The position numbers were made by a program, and so were the translations under genes. The notes under the pieces are model-generated. The model saw nothing but the letters and a program-made list of their open reading frames with translations. It was not told the DNA's origin and searched no databases. DNA of 45,214 nt from Sulfidibacterium sp964598065 (lineage in GTDB: Bacteria; Bacteroidota; Bacteroidia; Bacteroidales; F082): NCBI GenBank assembly GCA_964598065.1, contig CAZRAW010000003.1, positions 1-45,214 on the forward strand, written 5' to 3'. Positions 1 to 8,054 of this stretch are shown here, one piece after another (the first letter of the stretch is position 1; every line of letters starts with the position of its first letter).

Positions 1-363
1 TACCGGGAAATTACCGAAAACCTCAGAGGACGGCACGCTGGAACCGACGAAAAATGAAACCTCCCCGCCGCAAGCGGACGGGGTATCAACCTAAAAAAAT
101 ATGTTTCGCCCCAAGGAGCGGAGTATTTACTCATTTATCCCGATACGCTCCGCTATCGGGATTCGTTCAACTTACAAATTTTAATGCGCTTCGCTTTTAA
201 AATTTGAGTTTCACGAATAAAAAAGCAACTACGAAAATCCCTTAGTAACCTTTGTGAAACCCCTCGTGTCCTTTGTGGTGAATAAGAATATTTTTCCCTT
301 CTCTCCGCACAATCGGAAAGGTTGTTAATTTTGTACTTTTAAATTCGCAAAAAGACGCAGCTT
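1..363. other. non-coding left end with three hairpins
   Basis: No convincing gene. Frame 1 is open from the window edge to a TGA at 55-57 and could be the last 18 codons of an upstream gene, but it is too short to identify. Three hairpins follow. The first pairs CCCCG-CCGC at 63-71 with GCGG-A-CGGGG at 74-83. The second pairs ATCCCGATA at 137-145 with TATCGGGAT at 154-162. The third pairs CAAATTTTAA at 175-184 with TTAAAATTTG at 197-206. None has a clean U-run on the plus strand, so they look more like repeat-derived structures than terminators. Confidence 0.6.
326..333 (+). promoter_or_regulatory. probable -7 box for recF
   Basis: TAATTTTG matches the Bacteroidota -7 consensus TAnnTTTG and lies 30 bases before the recF start codon. 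I see no clear TTG -33 element at the usual 19-21 base spacing, so the assignment rests on the -7 box and its position. Confidence 0.45.
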
Positions 364-1473
364 ATGTATTTGTCACGACTTACGTTAACACGATTTAAGA
401 ACTACGAGGAAGCGGATTTTGATTTTAACGAAAAGATAAACTGCCTCGTGGGCGACAATGGAGCGGGGAAAACAAATGTTTTGGATGCCATTTACTATCT
501 CTCGTTCACTAAAAGCTACTTTAATTCCGTTGATTCACAGAATATTCTGCATCAGCATGACTTTTTTGCCCTGCACGGTTATTACAAAAACCAGCAGTCC
601 ACCGAGGATCAGGTGAGTTGCATTCAGAAACGCAACCGGAAAAAACAGTTCCGCTTTAACAAAAAAGGTTACGAACGTTTTTCGGATCATATCGGTAAAA
701 TTCCGCTGGTTATGATTTCGCCTTACGACCGCGACCTGATTAACGATGGCAGCGAGCTGAGGCGAAAATACATTGATGGCGTTATTTCTCAATTCGACAA
801 ATTCTATCTCACCGACTTGCTGGATTATAACAAAGCCCTTCAGCAGCGCAATGTTTTGTTGAAACAGTTTGCCGAGCAACACTTCTTTGATGCGCTTTCG
901 CTTTCCGTCTGGGATGAAAAGCTGGTAAAACCGGGAGAAGCCCTGTTTCAAAAACGCAAACAGTTTCTTGAAGAATTTAATCCGCTGTTTGAACGCTATT
1001 ACCGCTATCTGTCGCGAGGAAACGAACAGGTGGAAATTAACTACAACTCTCAACTTGAAGAGAAAAATTTTGACGAGTTGTTAAAGGATTCCGTCCGGCG
1101 CGATCGTGCGCTGCGATATACCGGCAGCGGGATTCACAAAGATGACCTTATCCTGAAAATGAACGGTTTTCCGGTAAAAAAATTCGGCTCGCAGGGACAA
1201 CAGAAATCTTTTGTGATAGCCATAAAACTGGCACAGTTTGAGTACATGCGGCTGAAAAAAGGTTTTAAACCTATTTTACTTTTCGATGATATTTTTGACA
1301 AATTAGATGATAAACGGGTAGCACAGATTGTGGATCTGGTAAGCCAGGAAAATTTCGGACAGGTTTTCATCACCGATACCCAACCATCAAGAATTAGCAG
1401 CATCTTTGAAAAGATAAAAATAGAGCACAAAATTTTCTTTGTGGAAAACGGAACTCTCAGGGAGCAGGCATGA
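364..1473 (+). CDS. recF: DNA replication/repair protein RecF
   Basis: RecF is a cytoplasmic SMC-like ATPase that binds gapped DNA and, with RecO and RecR, loads RecA at stalled forks. The 369 residues match the usual family length. The Walker A motif GDNGAGKT is at residues 30-37. The ABC-type signature GSQGQQKS is near 275-282, and the Walker B/D-loop ILLFDDIFDKLD is near 304-315. The start at 364 gives the typical N-terminus, with a conserved lead into the strand before Walker A. The stop overlaps the start of the next gene (ATGA), so the two are probably co-translated. Here recF is not next to dnaA/dnaN, as is common in Bacteroidota. Confidence 0.97.
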   Translation: MYLSRLTLTRFKNYEEADFDFNEKINCLVGDNGAGKTNVLDAIYYLSFTKSYFNSVDSQNILHQHDFFALHGYYKNQQSTEDQVSCIQKRNRKKQFRFNKKGYERFSDHIGKIPLVMISPYDRDLINDGSELRRKYIDGVISQFDKFYLTDLLDYNKALQQRNVLLKQFAEQHFFDALSLSVWDEKLVKPGEALFQKRKQFLEEFNPLFERYYRYLSRGNEQVEINYNSQLEEKNFDELLKDSVRRDRALRYTGSGIHKDDLILKMNGFPVKKFGSQGQQKSFVIAIKLAQFEYMRLKKGFKPILLFDDIFDKLDDKRVAQIVDLVSQENFGQVFITDTQPSRISSIFEKIKIEHKIFFVENGTLREQA

Positions 1474-1763
1474 TGAAACGCAACAACCAATACAGCCTGA
1501 AAGAGGCAATCGAACAGCTTATCCGGGCATACGGTATCAACGACAAGCTGCTGGAAACAACGCTTATTGATTCGTGGGAAGAAGTTGTGGGAGGAGTGTA
1601 TGCTGCGCACACACAAAATCTGCGTGTAAAAGCCAAAAAACTGTTTGTACAACTTGATTCATCCGTTTTGCGCCAGGAGCTGATGATGCAACGTTCGGAG
1701 ATAATAAAAAAACTCAACAACAAAGTCGGTAAAAAAGTAATAGAGGATATTATTTTCAGATAA
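1470..1763 (+). CDS. DUF721/DciA-like protein
   Basis: This 97-residue protein has the DUF721 pattern: an N-terminal helix, a central W (residues SWEEVVG), then an alternating strand-helix region (KKLFVQLDSS, followed by QELMMQRSEIIKKLN). DUF721 members include DciA, a loader or operator of the replicative helicase in bacteria lacking DnaC/DnaI. The gene overlaps recF by four bases, an arrangement seen in many genomes that supports a replication role. Two adjacent ATG codons (1470 and 1473) are possible starts. The family assignment is fairly secure; helicase loading in this organism is inferred. Confidence 0.85.
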   Translation: MMKRNNQYSLKEAIEQLIRAYGINDKLLETTLIDSWEEVVGGVYAAHTQNLRVKAKKLFVQLDSSVLRQELMMQRSEIIKKLNNKVGKKVIEDIIFR

Positions 1764-1904
1764 TCGGAGAGAGCACAGCATAACCCTTTCTGATTCATTG
1801 TATTCTCACGCCATGCGCCCACGCCGGCTTTCCCGAAGATGGCTCAGAATTGAACGATTGGGGGAAAAAAGTGAATTCCTAAAATAACACCACCAAACCA
1901 ACAT

Positions 1905-3455
1905 TTACTTCGCGTAATTGATGGCTCTTGTCTCCCTGATAACCGTAATTTTTATCTGACCGGGATAAGTCATCTCCTCCTGAATTTTTTTGGAAAGATC
2001 ATAGGAGAGGCTGTCGGCCTGCGCATCCGAAATTTTATCAGCACCAACAATGACGCGTAACTCACGACCGGCCTGAATAGCATAGGTTTTCACCACTCCC
2101 GGATAGCTCAGTGCAATCTCCTCTAATTTTTTCAGCCGCTGGATATAGGCCTCCACCACTTCGCGGCGCGCACCGGGACGGGAACCTGAAATAGCATCAC
2201 ACACCTGAACAATAGGCGCAATAAGCGTTTCCATCTCTATCTCATCGTGATGCGCTCCGACGGCATTACACACATCCGAATGTTCTTTATATTTCTCAGA
2301 CAATTTCAGACCCAACAAAGCATGTGGCAACTCGGCTTCGTTCTCGGCAATTTTACCAATGTCGTGCAGCAGGCCTGCGCGTTTGGCTATTTTGGGATTC
2401 AGCCCCAGTTCGGCAGCCATGGTGGCACTCAGTTTGGCCACTTCGATGGAGTGCGACAGCAGGTTCTGGCCATAGGACGAACGATAACGCATGCGCCCAA
2501 CCAAACGAATCAACTCGTGATGCATGTTGTGAATACCGAGGTCGATGACCGTGCGCTTTCCTATTTCCAGTATCTCCTGCTCTACCTCTTTTTTCGTTTT
2601 CGTAACCACCTCTTCGATACGGGCAGGATGAATACGACCATCGGTTACCAGTTTTTGCAGCGACAGGCGGGCAATCTCGCGACGTATGGGGTCAAAACCC
2701 GAAAGCAGGATGGCATCCGGGGTATCGTCGATAATAATCTCAATGCCGGTGAGGGATTCCAGTGCACGGATATTACGTCCTTCGCGACCAATAATACGGC
2801 CTTTAATATCTTCACTATCAATATTAAATACCGTTACCGTGTTTTCGATGGCATGCTCTGAAGCCGTTCGCTGGATGGTTTCAATCACAATTTTTTTTGC
2901 GGTACGGTCAGCAGTCAGCCGGGCTTCTTCCGTGATTTCGCGAATCATCATCATAGCCTCCATTTTAGCCTCTCCTTTCAGAGACTCAATCAATTGTTCT
3001 CTCGCCTCATTGGCAGAAAGTTTACTAATATTCTCTAACTGTTTCACCTGGCCGGCATGAATTTTATCAAGTTCTGCCTGCTTTTTATTAAGAATTTCTA
3101 ATTGTGCATTCAAATTAGCCCTCAGGGTAATTAGTTCATTATTTTTTCGTTGTGTCTCCTGAAGTTTTTGGTTCAGAGTAACCTCTTTTTGACGAATACG
3201 GTTTTCAGATTTCTGGATATTTCTGTTTTTCTCATCAACCAGCTTTTGATGTTCGCTTTTCAGTTGCAGAAATTTCTCTTTGGCCTGAAGAATTTTTTCT
3301 TTCTTCACCACTTCCGCTTTTTCCTTGGCCTCTTCGAGGATAGCATGACTTTTCTTCAGTAATGCATTCCTGAGAAGATAGTATGTTAAAGCCACACCCA
3401 CACCAATGCCTGCCAAAACAAGCATTGTGTACATTATAATGTTTTCCATAAGCAT
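1905..3455 (-). CDS. rny: ribonuclease Y
   Basis: RNase Y is a membrane-anchored endoribonuclease that starts mRNA decay. The 516 residues show the full architecture. An N-terminal membrane helix spans about 8-27 and a long charged coiled coil about 30-155. The KH domain carries IIGREGRNIR at 221-230. The HD phosphohydrolase domain carries HDIGK at 364-368 and a second HHD near 402-404. Length and order match the family. The start may be at 3455 or at the in-frame ATG at 3449, which changes only two residues. The gene lies downstream of zapA and the probable 6S RNA on the same strand, a conserved Bacteroidota arrangement. Confidence 0.96.
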   Translation of the reverse strand: MLMENIIMYTMLVLAGIGVGVALTYYLLRNALLKKSHAILEEAKEKAEVVKKEKILQAKEKFLQLKSEHQKLVDEKNRNIQKSENRIRQKEVTLNQKLQETQRKNNELITLRANLNAQLEILNKKQAELDKIHAGQVKQLENISKLSANEAREQLIESLKGEAKMEAMMMIREITEEARLTADRTAKKIVIETIQRTASEHAIENTVTVFNIDSEDIKGRIIGREGRNIRALESLTGIEIIIDDTPDAILLSGFDPIRREIARLSLQKLVTDGRIHPARIEEVVTKTKKEVEQEILEIGKRTVIDLGIHNMHHELIRLVGRMRYRSSYGQNLLSHSIEVAKLSATMAAELGLNPKIAKRAGLLHDIGKIAENEAELPHALLGLKLSEKYKEHSDVCNAVGAHHDEIEMETLIAPIVQVCDAISGSRPGARREVVEAYIQRLKKLEEIALSYPGVVKTYAIQAGRELRVIVGADKISDAQADSLSYDLSKKIQEEMTYPGQIKITVIRETRAINYAK

Positions 3456-3484
3456 TTAGTTTGTGTGGCAAACACCTGAAAATA

Positions 3485-3655
3485 AAAAAACCCGCATAAT
3501 CATGGAGCTAAAGTAAACTCCGGAAAAACATGAATAGGGTCGCCGTGATTTTTGAACGTCCAGTGTCTGCCAAAGGCAAATCCCACGAAGGTAAACAGGC
3601 CTGTTCTACAATCCGCTAAGCTTATCCCTAAAATTTGTAGTGTTGAGTTTACAAA
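3485..3655 (-). ncRNA. ssrS: probable 6S RNA
   Basis: The zapA-rny spacer can fold like 6S RNA, the RNA polymerase-binding regulator. Read on the minus strand, a closing stem pairs GTAAACTC (plus positions 3645-3652) with GAGTTTAC (plus 3513-3520), an exact 8-bp match. Inside it UAGGG pairs with CCCUA, then there is a largely unpaired middle. The apical arm contains GUG/CAC and UGCC/GGCA pairs around a UUU loop. A T-run at 3479-3490 follows the 3' side and may terminate it. 6S RNA genes adjoin zapA in several phyla. Ends are approximate, and the identity rests on context plus folding, not on a covariance search. Confidence 0.6.
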
Positions 3656-3691
3656 CATTAGATTATACGGGTAAATCTTAAACTAAGAACG

Positions 3692-3991
3692 TTATTCTAC
3701 CGATAACTGACTACTCAGGACTTCATCTATCTCTTTCAGTTTCAACTCCATTTCTTTCTCCCGAAAGTCCTTTTTCTGTTCTAACTGCAATATTCCTACG
3801 GCATTTTGCAGTGCAATCATTGCCAGCAAATCCTGCTGGTCCTGATATTCATATGAATGAGCAAACCTGTTTATAGTATCCTCCACATAGCCGGCTGCTT
3901 TTCTGACTATCTCCTCCTGCTCACGCGGCACACTCATCTTGTAAGGCCTTCCGGCAATAATCACCTTGATATTTAATACTTTATCCTGCAA
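3692..3991 (-). CDS. zapA: cell division protein ZapA
   Basis: ZapA is a small cytoplasmic protein that cross-links FtsZ filaments at the division ring. The 99 residues have the family's form: an N-terminal strand pair (VIIAGRPYKMSVPREQEE), a helix with the VRKAAGYVEDTINRF pattern, then a long C-terminal coiled coil ending in acidic and Lys-rich heptads. Only 10 bases separate it from the upstream coiled-coil gene, so the two form an operon. The link with a ZapB-like partner upstream and with rny downstream is typical of Bacteroidota. Confidence 0.93.
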   Translation of the reverse strand: MQDKVLNIKVIIAGRPYKMSVPREQEEIVRKAAGYVEDTINRFAHSYEYQDQQDLLAMIALQNAVGILQLEQKKDFREKEMELKLKEIDEVLSSQLSVE

Positions 3992-4001
3992 AATATTTAA
4001 C

Positions 4002-4289
4002 TTATTTACTAATTACATCAATGCTCCGGTCTATATCTTCCAACAACTCATCAATTATCTGAATTCCTTTCTCAACACCGAATTTATTTCCAAAGGCATT
4101 TGCCAAAGTTAATTTTAAAAATTCATTATTTTTTTTGTTCAACAATTCCTGAAGTGCTGCCAATTTCTCTTTCGTAGCATCCACTTCATTTTTAAGCTGC
4201 TTATTTTCGGCCGACAGCAAGCGATAATTCTCAATTAATTTCCTGACTTTGTATTCAATACCGGAAATTAAAACTTTCTCATTTGCCAT
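4002..4289 (-). CDS. ZapB-like coiled-coil protein
   Basis: This 95-residue protein is mostly one coiled coil (about residues 10-65: heptads with L, N and K such as ENKQLKNEVDATKEKL), with a short C-terminal helical tail. I chose the ATG at 4287-4289 because a longer reading to 4334 runs through the promoter and gives an atypical N-terminus. The gene immediately precedes zapA. By position and shape it is the counterpart of ZapB or the small coiled-coil division proteins paired with ZapA. The division role is inferred from context; the sequence is too simple to assign by motif. Confidence 0.7.
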   Translation of the reverse strand: MANEKVLISGIEYKVRKLIENYRLLSAENKQLKNEVDATKEKLAALQELLNKKNNEFLKLTLANAFGNKFGVEKGIQIIDELLEDIDRSIDVISK

Positions 4290-4311
4290 TTGCCCAAAAT
4301 ATGCTACGCTA

Positions 4312-4342
4312 CAAAAGTAATTATTTTCACGCACTACTGCAA
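4312..4342 (-). promoter_or_regulatory. promoter of the zapB-like/zapA operon
   Basis: On the minus strand TTG (plus 4340-4342) is followed after 20 bases by TACTTTTG (plus 4312-4319), matching the Bacteroidota -33/-7 consensus. It lies about 22 bases before the chosen ATG and overlaps the upstream extension of that frame, which supports the shorter protein start. Confidence 0.6.
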
Positions 4343-4503
4343 ATATTCCGGTGAAAAATAGTAACAGCGTTTTCGAAAACTTTACAAAAAGATCGCTTAA
4401 TATCTATATGTCCGATACTTATAATAACTCTTTATTACTGATATTTCTCCAGTATCGGTTTTAACCCTTATACCAATCTGGGCGGCCTCCCCACAAGCCT
4501 ACA

Positions 4504-4640
4504 CGGGCTGTCCGCTCATAGTCCTCGGTAGCAACACTTTTCAGCTAAGCGTAACAAAGAGCTCCCTTGTCGCTTTTGTCCCGCCAAGCTTCAAATAGTG
4601 TTGCCCCCTCCGGGCTATCCGCTTTCATCCCTGCCGCAAA
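4504..4640. repeat. structured dispersed repeat
   Basis: CGGGCTGTCCGCT at 4504-4516 recurs as CGGGCTATCCGCT at 4611-4623 (12 of 13 identical). Between them are nested inverted repeats: GCAACACT at 4531-4538 with AGTGTTGC at 4597-4604, AAGCG at 4547-4551 with CGCTT at 4571-4575, and ACAA at 4554-4557 with TTGT at 4567-4570. From memory, intergenic copies ending in the GGCTATCCGCTTTCATCCCT type of sequence recur across Bacteroidota genomes. No coding capacity was seen. Confidence 0.6.
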
Positions 4641-4732
4641 AGAGAGACGAAGAGAAATTGCGAAGTTGCGAAAAGGTGACGAAGAGAAGTTGCGAAACAG
4701 AGACGAATTTTCCGGACATTAATTCAACAATT

Positions 4733-4809
4733 ATTTGACCATCGTTTGACGACTGTTTGACAGCGAAGTGAATGACCATTGTTTGACCATTACCTGACAA
4801 CTGAATGAC
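4733..4809. repeat. degenerate ~10-bp TGAC repeats
   Basis: The motif TTTGAC or ATGAC recurs at intervals of roughly 10-14 bases (TTTGACCATCG, TTTGACGACTG, TTTGACAGCG, AATGACCATTG, TTTGACCATTA, CCTGACAACTG, AATGAC). The units are imperfect and carry no open reading frame of interest. A similar block lies near 27960-28020. Confidence 0.6.
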
Positions 4810-4875
4810 AATTTTTTTCCCAACTATCACAAAATTTCTTACCTTGTGAGGCCAAAAGCCCTAAGCTCATAATTT

Positions 4876-6153
4876 ATGAATGAAGATTTTCTATATTACC
4901 TGTGGAAATATCACATGCCTGGGAAAACACTGACAGGCAGCAAGAAAGAAAAAATATACATTCGACATCCCGGTCAACAAAATTACGACGGTGGCCCTGA
5001 TTTCTTCAACGGCAACATCAAAATTGACGACACGCTGTGGGCCGGAAATATTGAGATACACACAAAATCTTCCGACTGGTATCGCCACGGACATCAAAAC
5101 GACCCGCACTACGACAACATCATCTTGCATGTAGCTTATGAAAATGATCGGCCTGTCCGCCGGAAAAACGGAGAACTCATTCCCACACTGGTGCTGAAAA
5201 ATAAATTCAATGAAAAGTTGTATGAAAAATACCGGGGATTCCTTCTTTCAAAACAATGGATTCCCTGTCAGGACGACATCGTGAAAGCAGGCCATTTTGA
5301 AATTCTCAGCTGGCTGCACCGGCTATCCATCGAACGCCTTGAACAAAAAGCGAAAGAAATTGAACAAATGCTACACGAGAGCAAAAACGATTTCAGAGAA
5401 ATATTTTACCGGAAACTACTCCGCAGCTACGGATTTAAAACCAATTCGGAAGCCTTCGAACAGCTTGCCCTTTCACTGCCTTTTTCCGTACTTGCCAAAC
5501 ACAAATACCATTTGCCGCAACTCGAAGCGCTGCTTTTTGGACAGGCCGGCATGCTACAGGAGAACTTCCGTGATGAATACCCCAAACAGTTAAAGGCCGA
5601 ATATCAGTTTCTTTCGCTGAAATACAGTCTTAAAGCCATGCAACCCGAAGCGTGGAAATTTATGAGGATGCATCCCCAAAATTTTCCAACCATCCGTATA
5701 GCTCAATTTGCCCATCTTTTTTGCCGCTCTACAGCTCTCTTGCAGAAAATTCTTGAGGCAGAAAAGCTTACAGATGTCATTAGCCTCTTACAAACCGAAG
5801 CATCCGGATACTGGCTGACACATTTCCGTTTTGGCACGCCCGGCACATCCAAACCGAAAAAGATGGGGAAACCGTCGCTTCATCTCATTCTTATCAATAC
5901 TATTATTCCCTTCGTTTTTGTTTACGGGAAACGTACCAACCGACAGCATCTCTGCGAAAAAGCAGTGAACTGGCTCACATCTCTACCACCTGAGAAAAAT
6001 TATATTACACGTAACTTCAGTATGTTAGAGGTAAAACCGGAGAATGCCATGCAATCACAGGCACTCATTCAATTGAAAACATTTTACTGCAAAAACAAGC
6101 AATGTTTACATTGTGCTATCGGTCATCAATTGTTAAAATCAACCCGTTATTAA
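4876..6153 (+). CDS. DUF2851 family protein
   Basis: This 425-residue protein belongs to DUF2851, found almost only in Bacteroidota and of unknown function. Recognisable family stretches include MNEDFLYYLWKYHMP at the start and the segment around GGPDFFNGNIKI at about 37-48. The segment around GNIEIHTKSSDWYRHGH (about 57-73) has Asp, Glu, His and Ser arranged rather like nuclease-type active sites. The C-terminus has a Cys/His cluster (CKNKQCLHCAIGHQLL, about 402-417) that could bind metal. There is no signal peptide, so it is probably cytoplasmic. A nuclease-like role would be inference only. It reads toward gcvT. Confidence 0.85.
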   Translation: MNEDFLYYLWKYHMPGKTLTGSKKEKIYIRHPGQQNYDGGPDFFNGNIKIDDTLWAGNIEIHTKSSDWYRHGHQNDPHYDNIILHVAYENDRPVRRKNGELIPTLVLKNKFNEKLYEKYRGFLLSKQWIPCQDDIVKAGHFEILSWLHRLSIERLEQKAKEIEQMLHESKNDFREIFYRKLLRSYGFKTNSEAFEQLALSLPFSVLAKHKYHLPQLEALLFGQAGMLQENFRDEYPKQLKAEYQFLSLKYSLKAMQPEAWKFMRMHPQNFPTIRIAQFAHLFCRSTALLQKILEAEKLTDVISLLQTEASGYWLTHFRFGTPGTSKPKKMGKPSLHLILINTIIPFVFVYGKRTNRQHLCEKAVNWLTSLPPEKNYITRNFSMLEVKPENAMQSQALIQLKTFYCKNKQCLHCAIGHQLLKSTRY

Positions 6154-6190
6154 CCAGCATCTAATCATTTTATTTTCAATTGGAAATTAT

Positions 6191-6198
6191 TACCTTTG
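6191..6198 (+). promoter_or_regulatory. -7 box for gcvT
   Basis: TACCTTTG is an exact match to the Bacteroidota -7 consensus and lies 26 bases before the gcvT ATG at 6225. The T-rich stretch near 6168-6176 may serve as a weak -33. Its position inside the upstream in-frame extension argues against the earlier start at 6180. Confidence 0.6.
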
Positions 6199-6224
6199 CA
6201 CTCCAATTTATATGCTACCAAAAA

Positions 6225-7313
6225 ATGAGAAAAACAGCAATAAACGCCATGCATCGCCAAATGGGGGCGAAAATGGTGGAATTTGCCGGTTGGGATATGC
6301 CGGTGCAGTTTGAAGGAATAAGCATTGAGCACACAACCGTTCGTACCAAACTTGGAGTCTTTGACGTATCGCACATGGGAGAATTTTGGGTGAAAGGGCC
6401 ACACGCTTTTGAACTGGTTCAAAAAGTTACAACAAACGACGTTGCCGCACTAACAGATGGAAAAATACAGTACAGCTGCCTGCCCAACGGAAAAGGCGGC
6501 ATTGTGGACGATTTGCTTGTTTACCGTTTCAATGCCGAAAAATATTTGCTGGTAGTGAATGCTGCCAATATCGACAAGGACTGGGCACACATCAACAGTC
6601 ATAATGATGTCAGAGCCCGACTCACCAATGTTTCCGATAAAGTTTCGCAACTGGCCGTTCAGGGTCCGCTGGCATTGAAAGCCATGCAGAAACTGACAGA
6701 TGCAAATGTGGAAGACATGGAATATTACACTTTTAAGGTGATTGAATTTGCCGGTGTCCCAGACATTCTCTTCTCCACCACAGGCTACACCGGTTCCGGT
6801 GGCTGCGAAATCTACATGCCCAACGACAAAGCTGAAAATACTTACAAAGCTGTTTTGGAAGCCGGCGAAGAATTCGGTATAAAACCCATTGGCCTCGGAG
6901 CGCGCGACACCCTGCGCCTCGAAGCCGGTTTTTGCCTTTATGGTAACGATATTGATGATACCACCTCCCCCATTGCTGCCGGCCTGGGATGGATTACCAG
7001 GTTCACCGATGGTAACAATTTTATCGACCGCCCGTTGTTTGAAAACCAGAAAGCCAATGGCGTTCCCCGCCGTCTAAAAGGATTTGTTATGGTTGACAAA
7101 GGAATTCCGCGCCATGGATATGAGGTAGTTGACGCAGACGGTAATGTCATCGGACATATCACTTCAGGAACCATGTCAATCATGTTACACAAAGGTATTG
7201 GCATGGCTTACATCGATAAACCTTTCTGGAAGGAGGGTTCTGAAATTTATATTAAAGTACGCAACAAACAATTAAAAGCCGTGGTAACCCGGCCGCCTTT
7301 TTATAAGGCATAG
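6225..7313 (+). CDS. gcvT: aminomethyltransferase, glycine cleavage T protein
   Basis: GcvT transfers the methylene group from aminomethylated GcvH lipoate to tetrahydrofolate and releases ammonia. The 362 residues from the ATG at 6225 are the standard length and begin with the usual lead-in (KTAINAMHRQMGAKMVEF). Family motifs include FDVSHMGEF (about 45-53), TNDVAAL, YTGSGGCEIYMP (about 188-199) and LGARDTLRLEAGFCLYG (about 225-241), which carries the Asp/Arg contacts. The C-terminal domain contains HITSGTMSIMLHKGIGMAYI. The earlier in-frame start at 6180 falls before the -7 box. The comB-like gene follows 12 bases later and is likely co-transcribed. Confidence 0.97.
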   Translation: MRKTAINAMHRQMGAKMVEFAGWDMPVQFEGISIEHTTVRTKLGVFDVSHMGEFWVKGPHAFELVQKVTTNDVAALTDGKIQYSCLPNGKGGIVDDLLVYRFNAEKYLLVVNAANIDKDWAHINSHNDVRARLTNVSDKVSQLAVQGPLALKAMQKLTDANVEDMEYYTFKVIEFAGVPDILFSTTGYTGSGGCEIYMPNDKAENTYKAVLEAGEEFGIKPIGLGARDTLRLEAGFCLYGNDIDDTTSPIAAGLGWITRFTDGNNFIDRPLFENQKANGVPRRLKGFVMVDKGIPRHGYEVVDADGNVIGHITSGTMSIMLHKGIGMAYIDKPFWKEGSEIYIKVRNKQLKAVVTRPPFYKA

Positions 7314-7325
7314 GCTGCTGTTTTT

Positions 7326-8054
7326 ATGTCGCCGAAAAAAACTATAGAAGTAGTTCTTGCCCCACGGTTGTTTTCTAATATTTCAACGAGGAAGCCTTAT
7401 GTTGTAGTGGTAACGGATGTTTTCCGTGCCACCACTTCCATTTGTGCCGCACTGGATTACGGCGTAAAAGCCATTATTCCCGTAAAACGTATCCGCCATG
7501 CTCGTTTTCTCGGAAGACTGGGATATATCGTAGCAGCAGAACGCGGCGGCAGTAAGGTGAAATTTGCCCATTTGGATAATTCGGCCACCTCATTTTTTCA
7601 CAAGATATTTAAAGGGAAAGAAATTGTTTATTCCACTACCAACGGGACAAAAGCCATCAAAATGGCTTCTTCGGCATCTGAAATTGCCATTGGAAGTTTT
7701 GTCAACCTGAATGCACTGGCAGATTGGCTCAACAGACAGGACAAAAATGTTATCGTTTTGTGTGCCGGCTGGAAAAACAGAGTCAACATGGAGGACAGCC
7801 TTTTTGCCGGCGCGCTGTCAGAAATTCTCATCGACCAATATGGGTTTACCACCGATTGCGATTCTGCTAAAATGGCGCTGGATCAGTGGGATATGGCCAA
7901 GGATGATCTTTTGGGATACATTGACAAATCCGCTCACCGCAACCGCCTGCGCGACCTCGTTTCCGACAGGCTCTTAAAATACACTTTCACGCTGAACTCC
8001 AGCAAAGTTGTGCCGGTTTTAAAAAGATACAAAATAGTTCCCGCCAAAGATTAA
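7326..8054 (+). CDS. 2-phosphosulfolactate phosphatase family protein
   Basis: The 242 residues match the ComB family (2-phosphosulfolactate phosphatase, Mg-dependent, first known from methanogen coenzyme M synthesis). Visible motifs are VVTDVFRATTSICAALDYG (about 27-45), VAAERGGSKVKFAHLDNS (about 62-79), STTNGTKAI (about 99-107) and VIVLCAGWKNRVNMEDSLFAG (about 142-162). These carry the conserved acidic, Arg and Asn residues. It directly follows gcvT with a 12-base gap, a frequent pairing in Bacteroidota. The family match is strong, but the substrate is doubtful because these bacteria do not make coenzyme M; sulfolactate metabolism or another phosphoester is possible. Confidence 0.85.
   Translation: MSPKKTIEVVLAPRLFSNISTRKPYVVVVTDVFRATTSICAALDYGVKAIIPVKRIRHARFLGRLGYIVAAERGGSKVKFAHLDNSATSFFHKIFKGKEIVYSTTNGTKAIKMASSASEIAIGSFVNLNALADWLNRQDKNVIVLCAGWKNRVNMEDSLFAGALSEILIDQYGFTTDCDSAKMALDQWDMAKDDLLGYIDKSAHRNRLRDLVSDRLLKYTFTLNSSKVVPVLKRYKIVPAKD

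Larger units (their letters stand above)
4343..4875. other. intergenic region with repeats, no gene
   Basis: This divergent spacer holds no supported gene. CCGATACT at 4412-4419 and AGTATCGG at 4451-4458 are inverted copies. A structured repeat follows at 4504-4640, and a run of degenerate TGAC-containing units at about 4733-4809. AT-rich sequence before DUF2851 probably holds its promoter, but I see only a poor match (TACCTTGT near 4850). Confidence 0.55.

Noticed and set aside
4733..4809. Short repeats considered as a CRISPR array
   Set aside because: Units are too short and imperfect, spacers are not unique, and there are no cas genes.
6180..6224. Earlier in-frame start for gcvT
   Set aside because: It lies over the -7 box and adds 15 residues absent from the family.
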